From positions 2,914,001 through 2,978,000 of the forward strand of contig NZ_LAIR01000002.1 of assembly GCF_001247745.1 (NCBI RefSeq): a stretch of DNA of 64,000 nucleotides. Direction: 5' to 3'. The position numbers were made by a program, and so were the translations under genes. The notes under the pieces are model-generated. The model saw nothing but the letters and a program-made list of their open reading frames with translations. It was not told where the DNA came from and searched no databases. Of this stretch, positions 49,628 to 58,358 are shown piece after piece. The stretch comes from Luteipulveratus halotolerans (GTDB taxonomy: Bacteria; Actinomycetota; Actinomycetes; Actinomycetales; Dermatophilaceae). How positions within the stretch are numbered: position 1 is the stretch's first letter; the number at the start of each line of letters is the position of its first letter.

Positions 49628-52168
49628 TCACTCGGTGGCGATGGCCTTGAGGACGTCGAGCCGCGCCGCGCGGCGGGCCGGCCACCACGCTGCGAGCACC
49701 CCGACCACGGCGGCCAGCACGACGAACAGCCCGATCCGGCCCCACGGGATCGCCAGCTCGGCGACGCCCTGGCCCGACTGCGACCGCTGCAGCACGATCC
49801 CGAACGCAATGCCCAGCACCACGCCGAGCACCGCGCCGAGCATCGCGATCACGACCGACTCCAGGCGCACCATGCGCCGCAGCTGAGCACGACTCAGTCC
49901 GACGGCCCGCAGCAGCCCGACCTCGCGCGTCCGTTCGATGACCGACAGGGCGAGGGTGTTGATGATGCCGAGCACGGCGATGACGACGGCGAGCCCGAGC
50001 AGCGCGTAGATCAGCATCAGCATCTGGTCGATCGGCTCACGCTGCTCGGCGGCGAACTCGCCCTGGTCCTTGACGGCGACCGTCGGGATGCCGGCTGTGA
50101 CGCGTTCGAGCCCTGCCCGTACCTGCGCCGGATCGGCGCCCGCAGCCCGACCGATGAACGCGTAGTTGTCCTGACGCGGCCCGCCCGCGGCCTCGTACCC
50201 CTTGATCGAGGTGGTCACGTCGAACAGCGCGGGCATGGCCTTCACCACGGCGACGACGCGCATCGAGGTGGTCCTGCCGCCGAGCGTGACCCTGAGCCGG
50301 TCGCCGATGGCGTAGCCGTGCTCCTCGGCCGCGTCATCCGTGACGAAGGCGGTCGACCCGACCAGGTCGTCGAGCGAGCCCTGCTGCACGTCGATGCGGG
50401 CGACCTTCGAGAGCGGCCCGGGGTCGATGGCTCCGAGCCCGCCTCGGTCACCGTTGACCTCGGCCTGCGCGAACCGCGTGCGCGCCACCGTCTCGACGCC
50501 GGGCACCCGCGCCGCCTGGTCGGTCACGGTCGGCGAGAACGGCGTACCGAACGTGCCCGACACGACGTAGTCGCCGGTGAAGTTCTTGGCGATCAGCGAG
50601 TCGACGCTCTTGGTCGCCGAGGCCCCGAACACCGACATCATCACCACCAGCGTCAGGCCGATCATCAGCGCCGACGCGGTCGCGGCCGTACGACGCGGGT
50701 TGCGCAGCGAGTTCTGCTCGGCGAGCGTGCCGACGGCCCCGAACGCCCGCCGGTAGCCGAGCCCGATACCGCGGATCACCGGGCGCCCGATCACCGGACT
50801 CATCAGGACCGCTCCGAGGATGACCGCGAGCAGCCCGCCGCCCAGCCAGTAGGTCTCGCGCGGCCGGTCACCGGACAGCACCCAGACCAGCCCGGCCGCC
50901 CCGAGCACGACCAGCACTGCACCGGCGACCGCCCGGCGTACGACGGTGCCCTCGGGCAGGGCGACGTCGTCGCGCAGCGCTGCGACCGGGGCGATGTGCG
51001 AGGCGCGGCGCGCGGGCAGGTAGGCGGCCACCGCGGTGACGAGCATGCCGACGACGTACGACGCGACCACCGCTCGCGGGGTCAGCTCCAGTGGCGTGCC
51101 GCTGAGATCGAGCCCGAACGTCGCGAACAGCGCCTTGATGCCCGCAGCCAGCACGAGCCCGAGGCCGAGTCCGACCGTGCTGCCCACGACCCCGACCGCG
51201 AGCGCCTCGAACAGCACCGACCCCGTCACCTGACGCCGCGACGCACCGAGGGCCCGCATCAGCGCGAGCTCACGGCTGCGCTGCGCGACCAGCATCGAGA
51301 ACGTGTTGACGATCAGGAACGACCCGACCACCAGCGCGACCCCCGCGAAGATCAGCAGGAAGGTCGTGATGAAGCTCAGCGCCTGCTTGATGTCGTCGCT
51401 CGCCTCGTCGGCCGCCTGGTCGCCGGTGACGGCCTCGGTGTCGCGCGGCAGCACCGCGGCGACGGCGTCGCGCACCTGCTGCTGGCTGTGACCGGGCTCG
51501 GCGACGACCCAGATGTCGGTGTACGCCGGTCGCCCGCCGACGTAGGTCGCCCGCGCCGTCGCGGGGTCGAGCACGACCAGACTCGCGCCCACCATCGAGC
51601 CTGCGCTGTAGGAAGCGAGACCGACGAGTGTGCCTGCCAGCCGTGGCTTCTCACCGCTCGTCACGACGTTGACGGTGTCGCCGACGCGGTATCCGGCACG
51701 GTCGGCGGTGCCCGGGTCGAGGGCGAGCTCGCCGGCCCGCTGCGGTGCGCGCCCCTCACGGACGGTGAGGCCGGGTGTGTCGTGACCAGCAGGTGCGTCG
51801 TGATAGCTGACGGCGATCCCGGGCGCACCCTGGCCGCCGACGATCTTGCCGTTCTTACCCACGACGAACGTGGTGTACGACGTCACCTCGCCCTCGGCGC
51901 GCGCGACGCCGGGCACCCGGCGTACCTGCTCGAGGACGGACGCGGGCACGGTGCGGGTCTGAGCCCTCGAGTCGCCCGCCTGCTGCCCGGCCGGGCGCAC
52001 CATGACGTCGCCGACCGTGCCGTTCATGATGCTGGTGAACGCCCGGTCGAGGGCTGCCGTGAACACCAGCGACCCGGCCACGAACGCCACGCCGAGCACG
52101 ATGGCGAACGTGCTCATCAGGAGCCGGATCTTCCTGGCCCACAACGACTTCCACGATGCACGCAACAT
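49628..52168 (-). CDS. FtsX-like ABC transporter permease (MacB-type)
   Basis: 846 residues. Two FtsX-type units: an N-terminal helix, a large extracytoplasmic domain (about 45-250) and three helices (about 260-400; FLLIFAGVALVVGSFLIVNTFSMLVAQRSRELALMRALGAS). A repeat of the same plan follows, ending IINTLALSVIERTREVGLLRAVGLSRAQLRRM and VGVLAAWWPARRAARLDVLKAI. Such mechanotransmission permeases move or extract lipids, lipoproteins or peptides from the membrane face. The ATPase gene ends 3 nt upstream, so the two form one exporter. Confidence 0.92.
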   Translation of the reverse strand: MLRASWKSLWARKIRLLMSTFAIVLGVAFVAGSLVFTAALDRAFTSIMNGTVGDVMVRPAGQQAGDSRAQTRTVPASVLEQVRRVPGVARAEGEVTSYTTFVVGKNGKIVGGQGAPGIAVSYHDAPAGHDTPGLTVREGRAPQRAGELALDPGTADRAGYRVGDTVNVVTSGEKPRLAGTLVGLASYSAGSMVGASLVVLDPATARATYVGGRPAYTDIWVVAEPGHSQQQVRDAVAAVLPRDTEAVTGDQAADEASDDIKQALSFITTFLLIFAGVALVVGSFLIVNTFSMLVAQRSRELALMRALGASRRQVTGSVLFEALAVGVVGSTVGLGLGLVLAAGIKALFATFGLDLSGTPLELTPRAVVASYVVGMLVTAVAAYLPARRASHIAPVAALRDDVALPEGTVVRRAVAGAVLVVLGAAGLVWVLSGDRPRETYWLGGGLLAVILGAVLMSPVIGRPVIRGIGLGYRRAFGAVGTLAEQNSLRNPRRTAATASALMIGLTLVVMMSVFGASATKSVDSLIAKNFTGDYVVSGTFGTPFSPTVTDQAARVPGVETVARTRFAQAEVNGDRGGLGAIDPGPLSKVARIDVQQGSLDDLVGSTAFVTDDAAEEHGYAIGDRLRVTLGGRTTSMRVVAVVKAMPALFDVTTSIKGYEAAGGPRQDNYAFIGRAAGADPAQVRAGLERVTAGIPTVAVKDQGEFAAEQREPIDQMLMLIYALLGLAVVIAVLGIINTLALSVIERTREVGLLRAVGLSRAQLRRMVRLESVVIAMLGAVLGVVLGIAFGIVLQRSQSGQGVAELAIPWGRIGLFVVLAAVVGVLAAWWPARRAARLDVLKAIATE

Positions 52169-52171
52169 CGG

Positions 52172-52912
52172 TCAGACGCTCTCGCCGGCGGTGTCACGCA
52201 TCCGGTCGAGCACGCGCTCGGCGGTCGGGTCGCGCATCTCGTCGATCACCCGACCGTCGGCGAGGAACACGACGCGGTCGGTGAAACCGGCGGCGACCGG
52301 GTCGTGCGTGACCATCACGATGGTCTGCCCGAGGCTTTCGACGCTGTGGCGCAGGAAGCGCAGGATCTCCTCCCCCGACGTCGAGTCGAGGTTGCCGGTC
52401 GGCTCGTCGGCGAAGATGACCTCGGGGCGGCTGACCAGAGCGCGAGCGCACGCGACCCGCTGCTGCTGACCGCCGGACAGCTCGCTCGGGCGGTGGCCGA
52501 GACGCGGCCGGAGGCCGACGGTGTCGATCACCTCGTCGAACCACGCGGCGTCCGGCTTGCGACCGGCGATCGACAGGGGCAGCAGGATGTTCTCCTGCGC
52601 GGTGAGCGTCGGCACGAGGTTGAACGCCTGGAACACGAACCCGATCCGATCGCGGCGCAGCTGGGTCAGCCGCTTGTCGCCGAGCCGGCCGAGCGCCTCG
52701 TCGCCGAGGTAGACCTCGCCCGAGGTCGGGGTGTCCAGGGCGGCGAGGCAGTGCATCAGCGTGGACTTGCCCGAGCCGGACGGGCCCATGATCGCGGTGA
52801 ACTCGCCCTGCTGCAGCTCGACCGACACGTCGTCGAGCGCGGTCACCCGAGCCTCGCCGTCGCCGTACGCCTTGGTCAGACCGACGGTCCGGGCCGCCAC
52901 TGTCGTCGTCAT
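52172..52912 (-). CDS. ABC transporter ATP-binding protein (LolD/MacB-like)
   Basis: 246 residues from ATG 52912 (the upstream extension lacks homology). Walker A GPSGSGKST, Q-loop FVFQAFNL, signature LSGGQQQRVA, Walker B VIFADEPTGNLD, and H-loop THDP are all intact. The sequence between Walker A and signature is of the LolD/MacB class, which always pairs with FtsX-like permeases such as the one that follows. Energises export at the cell envelope. Neighbouring genes do not reveal the substrate. Confidence 0.93.
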   Translation of the reverse strand: MTTTVAARTVGLTKAYGDGEARVTALDDVSVELQQGEFTAIMGPSGSGKSTLMHCLAALDTPTSGEVYLGDEALGRLGDKRLTQLRRDRIGFVFQAFNLVPTLTAQENILLPLSIAGRKPDAAWFDEVIDTVGLRPRLGHRPSELSGGQQQRVACARALVSRPEVIFADEPTGNLDSTSGEEILRFLRHSVESLGQTIVMVTHDPVAAGFTDRVVFLADGRVIDEMRDPTAERVLDRMRDTAGESV

Positions 52913-53095
52913 GACCTCGACGCTAGGCGAGCGCGCGGCGGACCGCACTCGGGTTCGACCCTGATGTGGACCCGAGGTCGCTCCCCCGAAGGTGCTGCCG
53001 GACCCTGTGGACAACGGCCGAGGCAGGTCGCTCAGGAGTCGTAGCGTTCCGCGCATCGTCCCGCCGACCGGCGGCGGGCCTGTTCAGGAGGGCTC

Positions 53096-53422
53096 ATGTA
53101 CCCCACCGACAAGAGCGGCGGCACGTCCGGCGCCGGCTACACCGTCGATGCCGACGCGATCTCGGGCCACGGCACCGACCTCAACACGGTCGCCACCGAC
53201 ATCACCCGCCAGATGAACGCCATCAACCGCAAGCTCGCCACGCTGCAGGGGCAGTGGAAGGGCACGGCCGCCAACCAGTACGCCACCCTGCACAACGACT
53301 GGCAGCGCCAGCAGAAGAACGTCGCCGACAGCCTCACCCGCATCAGCAAGGCGCTGGGCGGCGCCGCGACGGTCTACCGCACCACCGAGACCGACGTGCG
53401 CCGCACGTTCATGCCGACCTGA
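53096..53422 (+). CDS. Orphan WXG100/ESAT-6-like protein
   Basis: 108 residues, ATG 53096 behind AGGAGG. Two helices flank the WxG turn (LQGQWKGTAANQYATLHNDW), and the second helix ends with YRTTETDVRR. The Y-x-x-x-D/E secretion signal of type VII substrates would be at YRTTE. It has a polar Gly/Ser N-terminal extension of about 20 residues. No EccC, EccD or partner WXG gene is adjacent, so it must use a type VII system encoded elsewhere. A hairpin follows. Confidence 0.85.
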   Translation: MYPTDKSGGTSGAGYTVDADAISGHGTDLNTVATDITRQMNAINRKLATLQGQWKGTAANQYATLHNDWQRQQKNVADSLTRISKALGGAATVYRTTETDVRRTFMPT

Positions 53423-53438
53423 TCGGCGTACGCCGTGC

Positions 53439-53471
53439 GGTCACCTGCGGCAGGGCCCGCCGCAGGTGACC
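53439..53471. terminator. 13-bp hairpin between WXG100 and fadH genes
   Basis: GGTCACCTGCGGC and GCCGCAGGTGACC around a 7-nt loop, between converging genes. Confidence 0.75.
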
Positions 53472-53477
53472 GGCCGG

Positions 53478-55550
53478 TCAGATCGAGGCGGCCAGCTCGG
53501 TGGCCTGCTTGATCGCCCGCTTGGCGTCGAGCTCGGCCGCGACGTCGGCGCCACCGATCACGTGCACGCCGTCGGCCACGAGGTCACGCACCGACTCCTG
53601 GCCCGCGCACACCACGACCGTGTCGACGTCGAGCACGCGGCTGACCCGCTCGACCGGCTCGTCGGCCTCCTTGGCCTTGCGCGGCAACGGGATTCGGCTC
53701 TTGGACGCACTCGGCTTCGGGGCGCTGACCGGCACCGTGATGTGCAGGCCCTCGTCGTCGATGCGCTCGTAGACGACCCCGCCGATCATCTCGACCTTGC
53801 TGTCCTTGAGCGTCTGCCGGTGCACCCAGCCGGTGGTCTTGCCCAGGCCCTTGCCGAGCGAGCTGGCCTTGCGCTGCAGCAGATAGATCTCACGGCGCGG
53901 GTTCTGCGGCTTCTTGGCGGTGAGCCCGCCGACGGCGTCCGGGTCCTCGGTGACACCCCAGCGTTCCTGCCACTCGGGCAGCTTCTCGTCCTGGTCGTGC
54001 AGCAAGAACTCGCTCACGTCGAAACCGATGCCACCGGCACCGATGACCGCGACCTTGTGACCCGCCTCGACCTCGCCACGCAGCAGCGCGTCGTACGCGA
54101 CGACCTTGGGGTGGTCGATGCCCGGGATGCTCGGGACGCGCGGCTTGACGCCGGTGGCGAGCACCACGTCGTCGTACGCCGCGAGGTCGGCCTGGGTGGC
54201 CGCGGTCGACAACCGCACGTCGACACCGAGCACCTCCAGTCGGCGGGTGTAGTAGCGCAGCGTCTCGCGGAACTCCTCCTTGCCCGGGATCCGCATGGCC
54301 ATCCGGAACTGGCCGCCGATCTCGTCGCGGCTCTCGAACACCGTGACCTGATGGCCGCGCTCGGCGAGCGACACCGCAGCGGCGAGACCTGCCGGGCCGG
54401 CGCCGACGACGGCGACCTTCTTGGCGCGCGGCTTCGGGACGGGCAGCAGCACCAGGTCCCGCTCGCGTCCGGCGCGCGGGTTGACCAGGCAGCTGGCGCG
54501 CTGGTTGGCGAAGGTGTGGTCGAGGCAGGCCTGGTTGCACGCGATGCAGGTGTTGATCTCATCGGCCCGGCCCGCGGCCGCCTTGTTGGCGAAGTCGGCG
54601 TCGGCGAGCATCGGACGCGCCATCGAGATCAGATCGGCCTTGCCCGCTGCGACCAGCTCGTCGCCCACCTCGGGGGTGTTGATGCGGTTGGAGGTCATGA
54701 CCGGGATCTCGACCTCGGCCTTGATCCGCGCGCTCCAGTCGGCGAACGCCGCGCGTGGCACCGAGGTGACGATCGTGGGCACGCGTGCCTCGTGCCAGCC
54801 GATGCCCGTGTTGAGCATCGACGCGCCGGCGTCCTCGATCTTGTGGGCGAGCTCGACGACCTCATCCCACGTCTGGCTGTTGTCGACCAGGTCGACCAGC
54901 GAGATGCGGTAGTCGATCACGAAGTCGTCGCCGACCGCCTCACGTGTGCGACGCACGATCTCGACCGGGAATCGCATTCTGTTCTCTGCGGACCCGCCCC
55001 AGGCGTCGGTGCGGTCGTTGGTGCGAGCAGCGAGGAACTGGTTGATCAGATAACCCTCGGAGCCCATGATCTCGACGCCGTCGTACCCCGCCCGCTGGGC
55101 CAGGGTCGCGGCGCGGACGAACGCGTCGATCGTCGCGTCCACACCACGCGTGCTGAGCGCACGGGGCTTGAACGGCGTGATCGGCGACTTGCGCGAGGAC
55201 GCCGACCGGATCAGGGGGTGGTAGCCGTAGCGCCCGGCGTGCAGCACCTGCATGAGGATGCGCGAGTCGTGCTCGTGCACCGCGTCGGTGATCTGGCGGT
55301 GCTTGTCGGCCGCGCGCCGGGTGCGCATCAGCGAGCCCGCCGGCAGCAGCCAGCCCTCGACGTTGGGCGCAAAGCCGCCCGTGATCATCATCGCGGTGCC
55401 GCCCTTGGCGCGCTCGGCGAAGTACGCAGCGAGGTCGGGGAAGTGCTTCGCCCTGTCCTCGAGGCCGGTGTGCATCGACCCCATCACGATGCGGTTGCGC
55501 AGGGTGAGATGGCCCACCTGGAGCGGGGACAGCAGGTGCTCGTAGCTCAC
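53478..55550 (-). CDS. fadH: 2,4-dienoyl-CoA reductase-like flavoenzyme (FadH family)
   Basis: 690 residues, GTG 55550 overlapping the padR stop. The N-terminal old-yellow-enzyme TIM barrel binds FMN (about 1-345; YDGVEIMGSEGYLINQFL, SAENRMRFP). A 4Fe-4S cluster motif follows (CIACNQACLDHTF...C, spacing C-x2-C-x3-C-x11-C). The C-terminal FAD/NAD(P)H part has VAVVGAGPAGLAAA and a second dinucleotide motif VAVIGAGGIGFDVS. This is the FadH architecture for reducing 2,4-dienoyl-CoA in unsaturated fatty-acid breakdown. Related enzymes act on other enones, so the substrate is less certain than the fold. Confidence 0.88.
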   Translation of the reverse strand: MSYEHLLSPLQVGHLTLRNRIVMGSMHTGLEDRAKHFPDLAAYFAERAKGGTAMMITGGFAPNVEGWLLPAGSLMRTRRAADKHRQITDAVHEHDSRILMQVLHAGRYGYHPLIRSASSRKSPITPFKPRALSTRGVDATIDAFVRAATLAQRAGYDGVEIMGSEGYLINQFLAARTNDRTDAWGGSAENRMRFPVEIVRRTREAVGDDFVIDYRISLVDLVDNSQTWDEVVELAHKIEDAGASMLNTGIGWHEARVPTIVTSVPRAAFADWSARIKAEVEIPVMTSNRINTPEVGDELVAAGKADLISMARPMLADADFANKAAAGRADEINTCIACNQACLDHTFANQRASCLVNPRAGRERDLVLLPVPKPRAKKVAVVGAGPAGLAAAVSLAERGHQVTVFESRDEIGGQFRMAMRIPGKEEFRETLRYYTRRLEVLGVDVRLSTAATQADLAAYDDVVLATGVKPRVPSIPGIDHPKVVAYDALLRGEVEAGHKVAVIGAGGIGFDVSEFLLHDQDEKLPEWQERWGVTEDPDAVGGLTAKKPQNPRREIYLLQRKASSLGKGLGKTTGWVHRQTLKDSKVEMIGGVVYERIDDEGLHITVPVSAPKPSASKSRIPLPRKAKEADEPVERVSRVLDVDTVVVCAGQESVRDLVADGVHVIGGADVAAELDAKRAIKQATELAASI

Positions 55551-56113
55551 GACTTCTCCTCGGTTGTCTGCGAATCATGCTGGGGCGCAAGGAGATCGAG
55601 CATCTCGTCGCACCACTCGACGTAGGTCTTCTCGGTCAGGATCCCGCCCCGCAGGACGAGGTAGACGGGCAGCTCGTCGGCCGACAGCGCACCCGGGTCG
55701 GGGTAGTGCTTGGCGGCGTTGGCCTCGAAGTACGCCAGCTGCTCGACGTGGTGGTCGCGCTGGCGTCGGATGTCGGCGATCACGGCGCCCCGGTCGCCGT
55801 GCCCCATCCCCCGCACCTTGACCGCGAACAGGCTGCGCGGCAGCTCGGGCGGCGACGGCGTACGCGTCCAGACCTCGAGCTCGTGACGGCCGTGGTCGGT
55901 GAGCGCGTAGACCTTGCGGTCTGGGCGACCGTCGCCGGTCTCGACCTGCGAGGCGGCGAGCCCCTCACGCTCCATCCGCGCGAGAGTCCGGTAGATCTGC
56001 TGGTGCGTGGCATTCCAGAAGAACCCCAGCGACCGGTCGAACCGGCGCGCGAGGTCGTACCCGCTCGCCGACTGCTCGGCGAGGGAGACGAGGATGGCGT
56101 GCTCCAGCGACAT
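55547..56113 (-). CDS. PadR-family regulator
   Basis: 188 residues. ATG 56113 gives the canonical start MSLEHAILVSLAEQSASGYD. The PadR winged helix (about 1-85; HQQIYRTLARMEREGLAASQ, RKVYALTDHGRHEL) is followed by a C-terminal helical dimerisation region (DIRRQRDHHVEQLAYFEANA). Its stop overlaps the fadH start (GTGA), so it is the first gene of a padR-fadH operon and probably autoregulates it in response to a ligand such as an acyl or phenolic compound. Confidence 0.9.
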   Translation of the reverse strand: MSLEHAILVSLAEQSASGYDLARRFDRSLGFFWNATHQQIYRTLARMEREGLAASQVETGDGRPDRKVYALTDHGRHELEVWTRTPSPPELPRSLFAVKVRGMGHGDRGAVIADIRRQRDHHVEQLAYFEANAAKHYPDPGALSADELPVYLVLRGGILTEKTYVEWCDEMLDLLAPQHDSQTTEEKS

Positions 56114-56127
56114 GCGCCAAGTTTCAT

Positions 56128-56149
56128 ATGCACTTTGTTGCAACGTCAA
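56128..56149. promoter_or_regulatory. Candidate PadR operator/promoter
   Basis: ATGCACTTTGTTGCAA contains two TGCA half-sites. On the minus strand TTGACG (56149-56144) could be the -35 of padR. AT-richer than surroundings. Confidence 0.4.
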
Positions 56150-56183
56150 GCCTGACGTCAGTCCTCGGTCGTACGGTCGAGGC

Positions 56184-56882
56184 ATGAGCCCTCGTGTCAC
56201 TGCCACCGAGTTCGCCACGCTCGGCCTGGACGACTGGCGCTACCTCAGTCACGAGCTGCGGGCGGCGTTCCGGCTGAGCTCGTACGCCGAGGCGGGTGCT
56301 TTCGCCTCACGGGTCGCCGCGACCGCCGATCGCCTCGGCCACCACCCGTCGCTCGACATCCGCTATCCCGGCGTCCTGCACATCAGCACCACTTCGCACG
56401 ACGTGCACGCCGTCACCGACCGCGACATCGCGCTCGCCCGCGCGATCAGCGAGCTGGCCGTCGGCGCATCCGTCGTGTCGCAGCCGCGCGACGTCCGACT
56501 CGTCGAGGTCGGCATCGACGCGGTCGACATCGACGCGATCCGCCCGTTCTGGACGGCCCTGCTCGCGTACGCCGACGAGCCGCCTGCCGTCGAGGGCGAC
56601 ACGGTCCGCGCGATCAGCGACCCCAACGGCCTCGGGCCGGCCGTGTGGTTCCAGCAGGTCGACCCGGCCTCGCCCGCCGCCGGCCTCGACCCGGCTGCAC
56701 CGCAGCGGCACAAGACCCACCTCGACGTCTGGCTCACCCACGACGTCGCCGAGCAGCGCCTCGCCGCCGCTCTCGAGGCAGGCGGGCGCCTGGTCAGCGA
56801 TGCCGGAGCCAGGGCGTTCTGGGTGCTCGCCGACCCCGAGGGCAACGAGGCGTGCATCTGCACCTGGCAGGACCGCGACTGA
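56184..56882 (+). CDS. Fusion of pterin-4a-carbinolamine dehydratase-like and VOC/glyoxalase-like domains
   Basis: 232 residues, ATG 56184. Residues about 5-95 resemble pterin-4a-carbinolamine dehydratase (DWRYLSHELRAAFRLSSYAE, LGHHPSLDIRYPGVLHISTTSHD, VTDRDIALARAIS). The HH-P motif and the later His match the dehydratase active-site pattern. Residues about 105-230 form a glyoxalase/VOC-like beta-alpha-beta domain (VEVGIDAVDIDAIRPFWTALLAY, HLDVWLTHDVAEQRLAAALEAGG, FWVLADPEGNEACIC). This two-domain form is known in actinobacteria. The reaction is unproven. It shares its promoter region with divergent padR. Confidence 0.82.
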   Translation: MSPRVTATEFATLGLDDWRYLSHELRAAFRLSSYAEAGAFASRVAATADRLGHHPSLDIRYPGVLHISTTSHDVHAVTDRDIALARAISELAVGASVVSQPRDVRLVEVGIDAVDIDAIRPFWTALLAYADEPPAVEGDTVRAISDPNGLGPAVWFQQVDPASPAAGLDPAAPQRHKTHLDVWLTHDVAEQRLAAALEAGGRLVSDAGARAFWVLADPEGNEACICTWQDRD

Positions 56883-56912
56883 CTGTCGTCCACCGCGGCT
56901 AATCTCACCCGC

Positions 56913-57749
56913 GTGAGTGACTTCGTCGCGGTCCACGACTCCCTCGTCCACATCGTCGAGCACGGGCCAGCGCGCCCTCGGTTCGGCACGGCCGTCCTGC
57001 TGCACGGCTTCCCCGCCGACCACCGCCTGATGACCGGCGCGTTCGAACCGGTTATGAGCGCCCGCGACGGGTGGCGGCGCGTCTACGTCGACCTGCCGGG
57101 CATGGGACGCAGCGTCGCGGGAGCCCGCGTCGACTCCACTGACGCGGTGCTCGACGTCGTGCGGCAGGTGGTCGCCAAGATCGTGCCGAGCGGGCCGCTC
57201 GTCGTGGCCGGTGAGTCCTACGGCGGATACCTGACCCAAGGCCTGGTCGCGGCAGATCCCGGCCGCTACGCGGGTCTGTGCCTGATCGCTCCGGCCGTGA
57301 TCGCCGAGCACGCGCGGCGCACGGTGCCACCCGCGCAGACCCTCGTGGCCGACCCGTCGTCGTACGCCCATCTCACCGACGAGCAGCGCGCCGACGTCGA
57401 GTCGATCGCCGTCGTGCAGGACGCTCGGGTCGTCCACCGCATGCACGACGAGATCATCGTCGGCACCGAGATCGCGGATGAGGCTGCGGTGCAACGGATC
57501 TCGGGCGCCTACACCGGTGCGTTCGAGGCGTCACCGGTCGAGCACTTCGACGGTCCGAGCCTGCTCGTCGCGAGGCGTCAGGACAACGTCGTGGGCTACG
57601 CCGACCAGTGGGCGCTGCTGGAGCGCTTCCCGCGCATGACGTGCGCCGTGCTCGATCGGGCCGGCCACAACGTGCACCTCAAGCAGGAGGTCCTCTTCAC
57701 CGCGCTCGTCCACGAGTGGCTCGACCGCGTCGAGGAGTCGCTCGCGTGA
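56913..57749 (+). CDS. Alpha/beta hydrolase
   Basis: 278 residues, GTG 56913. TAATCT lies 7 nt upstream with no Shine-Dalgarno, suggesting a leaderless message. Oxyanion motif HGFPADHR, nucleophile Ser in GESYGG, likely acid Asp in RRQDNVVGY, and catalytic His in AGHNVHL. No signal peptide, so cytoplasmic. Substrate unknown; the family includes esterases, C-C hydrolases and peptidases. It lies 30 nt after the PCD-VOC gene in the same direction. Confidence 0.85.
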   Translation: MSDFVAVHDSLVHIVEHGPARPRFGTAVLLHGFPADHRLMTGAFEPVMSARDGWRRVYVDLPGMGRSVAGARVDSTDAVLDVVRQVVAKIVPSGPLVVAGESYGGYLTQGLVAADPGRYAGLCLIAPAVIAEHARRTVPPAQTLVADPSSYAHLTDEQRADVESIAVVQDARVVHRMHDEIIVGTEIADEAAVQRISGAYTGAFEASPVEHFDGPSLLVARRQDNVVGYADQWALLERFPRMTCAVLDRAGHNVHLKQEVLFTALVHEWLDRVEESLA

Positions 57750-57795
57750 ACCACGTCTCGCGGCACGGGCCCTCCTCTCGACGACGTGACCCCGA

Positions 57796-57839
57796 CCGTT
57801 GACGAAGCCCCCTGCAACCGTCGGGGATCTCGTCAACGG
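57796..57839. terminator. Bidirectional hairpin between hydrolase and GNAT genes
   Basis: CCGTTGACGA (57796-57805) pairs with TCGTCAACGG (57830-57839). A loop of 24 nt contains CCCC/GGGG. Confidence 0.55.
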
Positions 57840-57878
57840 CCGGGCGAGCGTCCGCACCAGCCCGTGCTCGGTCTCGGA

Positions 57879-58358
57879 TCAGCCGTGGGACGTCAGGCCC
57901 AGCCGCAGAGCCGGGTAGGTCGACTCACGAAAGCCGGCACGCTCGTACATCGTCCGCCCGGCGGCGGTGGCGTAGAGCTCAGCGCCCTCGGCCCCCGACT
58001 CCTCGCGCACCCAGCGCATCATCTCCGCGAACGCCGCCTGCGCGTGCCCCTGCCCGCGCGCCTCGGGCAGGGTGCACACGTTGTGCACCAGCACCCGCCG
58101 GCCCGCGGGCTGCCCCGGCGACGGCACGGCGTCGCGCAGGCTCGCCACGGACGTGGCCACGACCCGCCCGTCGACCTCGGCGACGACGATGCAGTGCTCC
58201 GCGCTGCCCCACGACCGCTCGAACCACTCGCCCGCCGCCTGCTGCCACTCGTCGTCGTCCCAGCCGGGCACGTCCATCGCCTCGAACATCACCGCACGCA
58301 GCGCGACGAACGCGTCGCGGTCCGTGGCGCGCGCCCGGCGTACGACCCGGTCACTCAT
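57879..58358 (-). CDS. GNAT-family N-acetyltransferase
   Basis: 159 residues, ATG 58358 overlapping the aminotransferase stop by 8 nt. GNAT core: HCIVVAEVDGRVVATSVA (strand beta-4), VLVHNVCTLPEARGQGHAQAAFAEMM (acetyl-CoA loop with Q/R-x-x-G-x-A pattern), and YERAGFRESTYPALRLGL near the end. Last gene of the SDR-aminotransferase-GNAT operon, where it could acetylate an amine made by the aminotransferase. The substrate is unknown. Confidence 0.85.
   Translation of the reverse strand: MSDRVVRRARATDRDAFVALRAVMFEAMDVPGWDDDEWQQAAGEWFERSWGSAEHCIVVAEVDGRVVATSVASLRDAVPSPGQPAGRRVLVHNVCTLPEARGQGHAQAAFAEMMRWVREESGAEGAELYATAAGRTMYERAGFRESTYPALRLGLTSHG

Noticed and set aside
50318..53044. A 908-residue plus-strand open frame opposite the ABC transporter
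   Set aside because: It runs antisense to two clear genes with all ABC motifs; its composition is that of a shadow frame.
53096..53422. A type VII secretion locus around the WXG100 gene
   Set aside because: Neighbours are an ABC exporter and a FadH-like enzyme; no EccB/C/D/E or MycP homologue is present.
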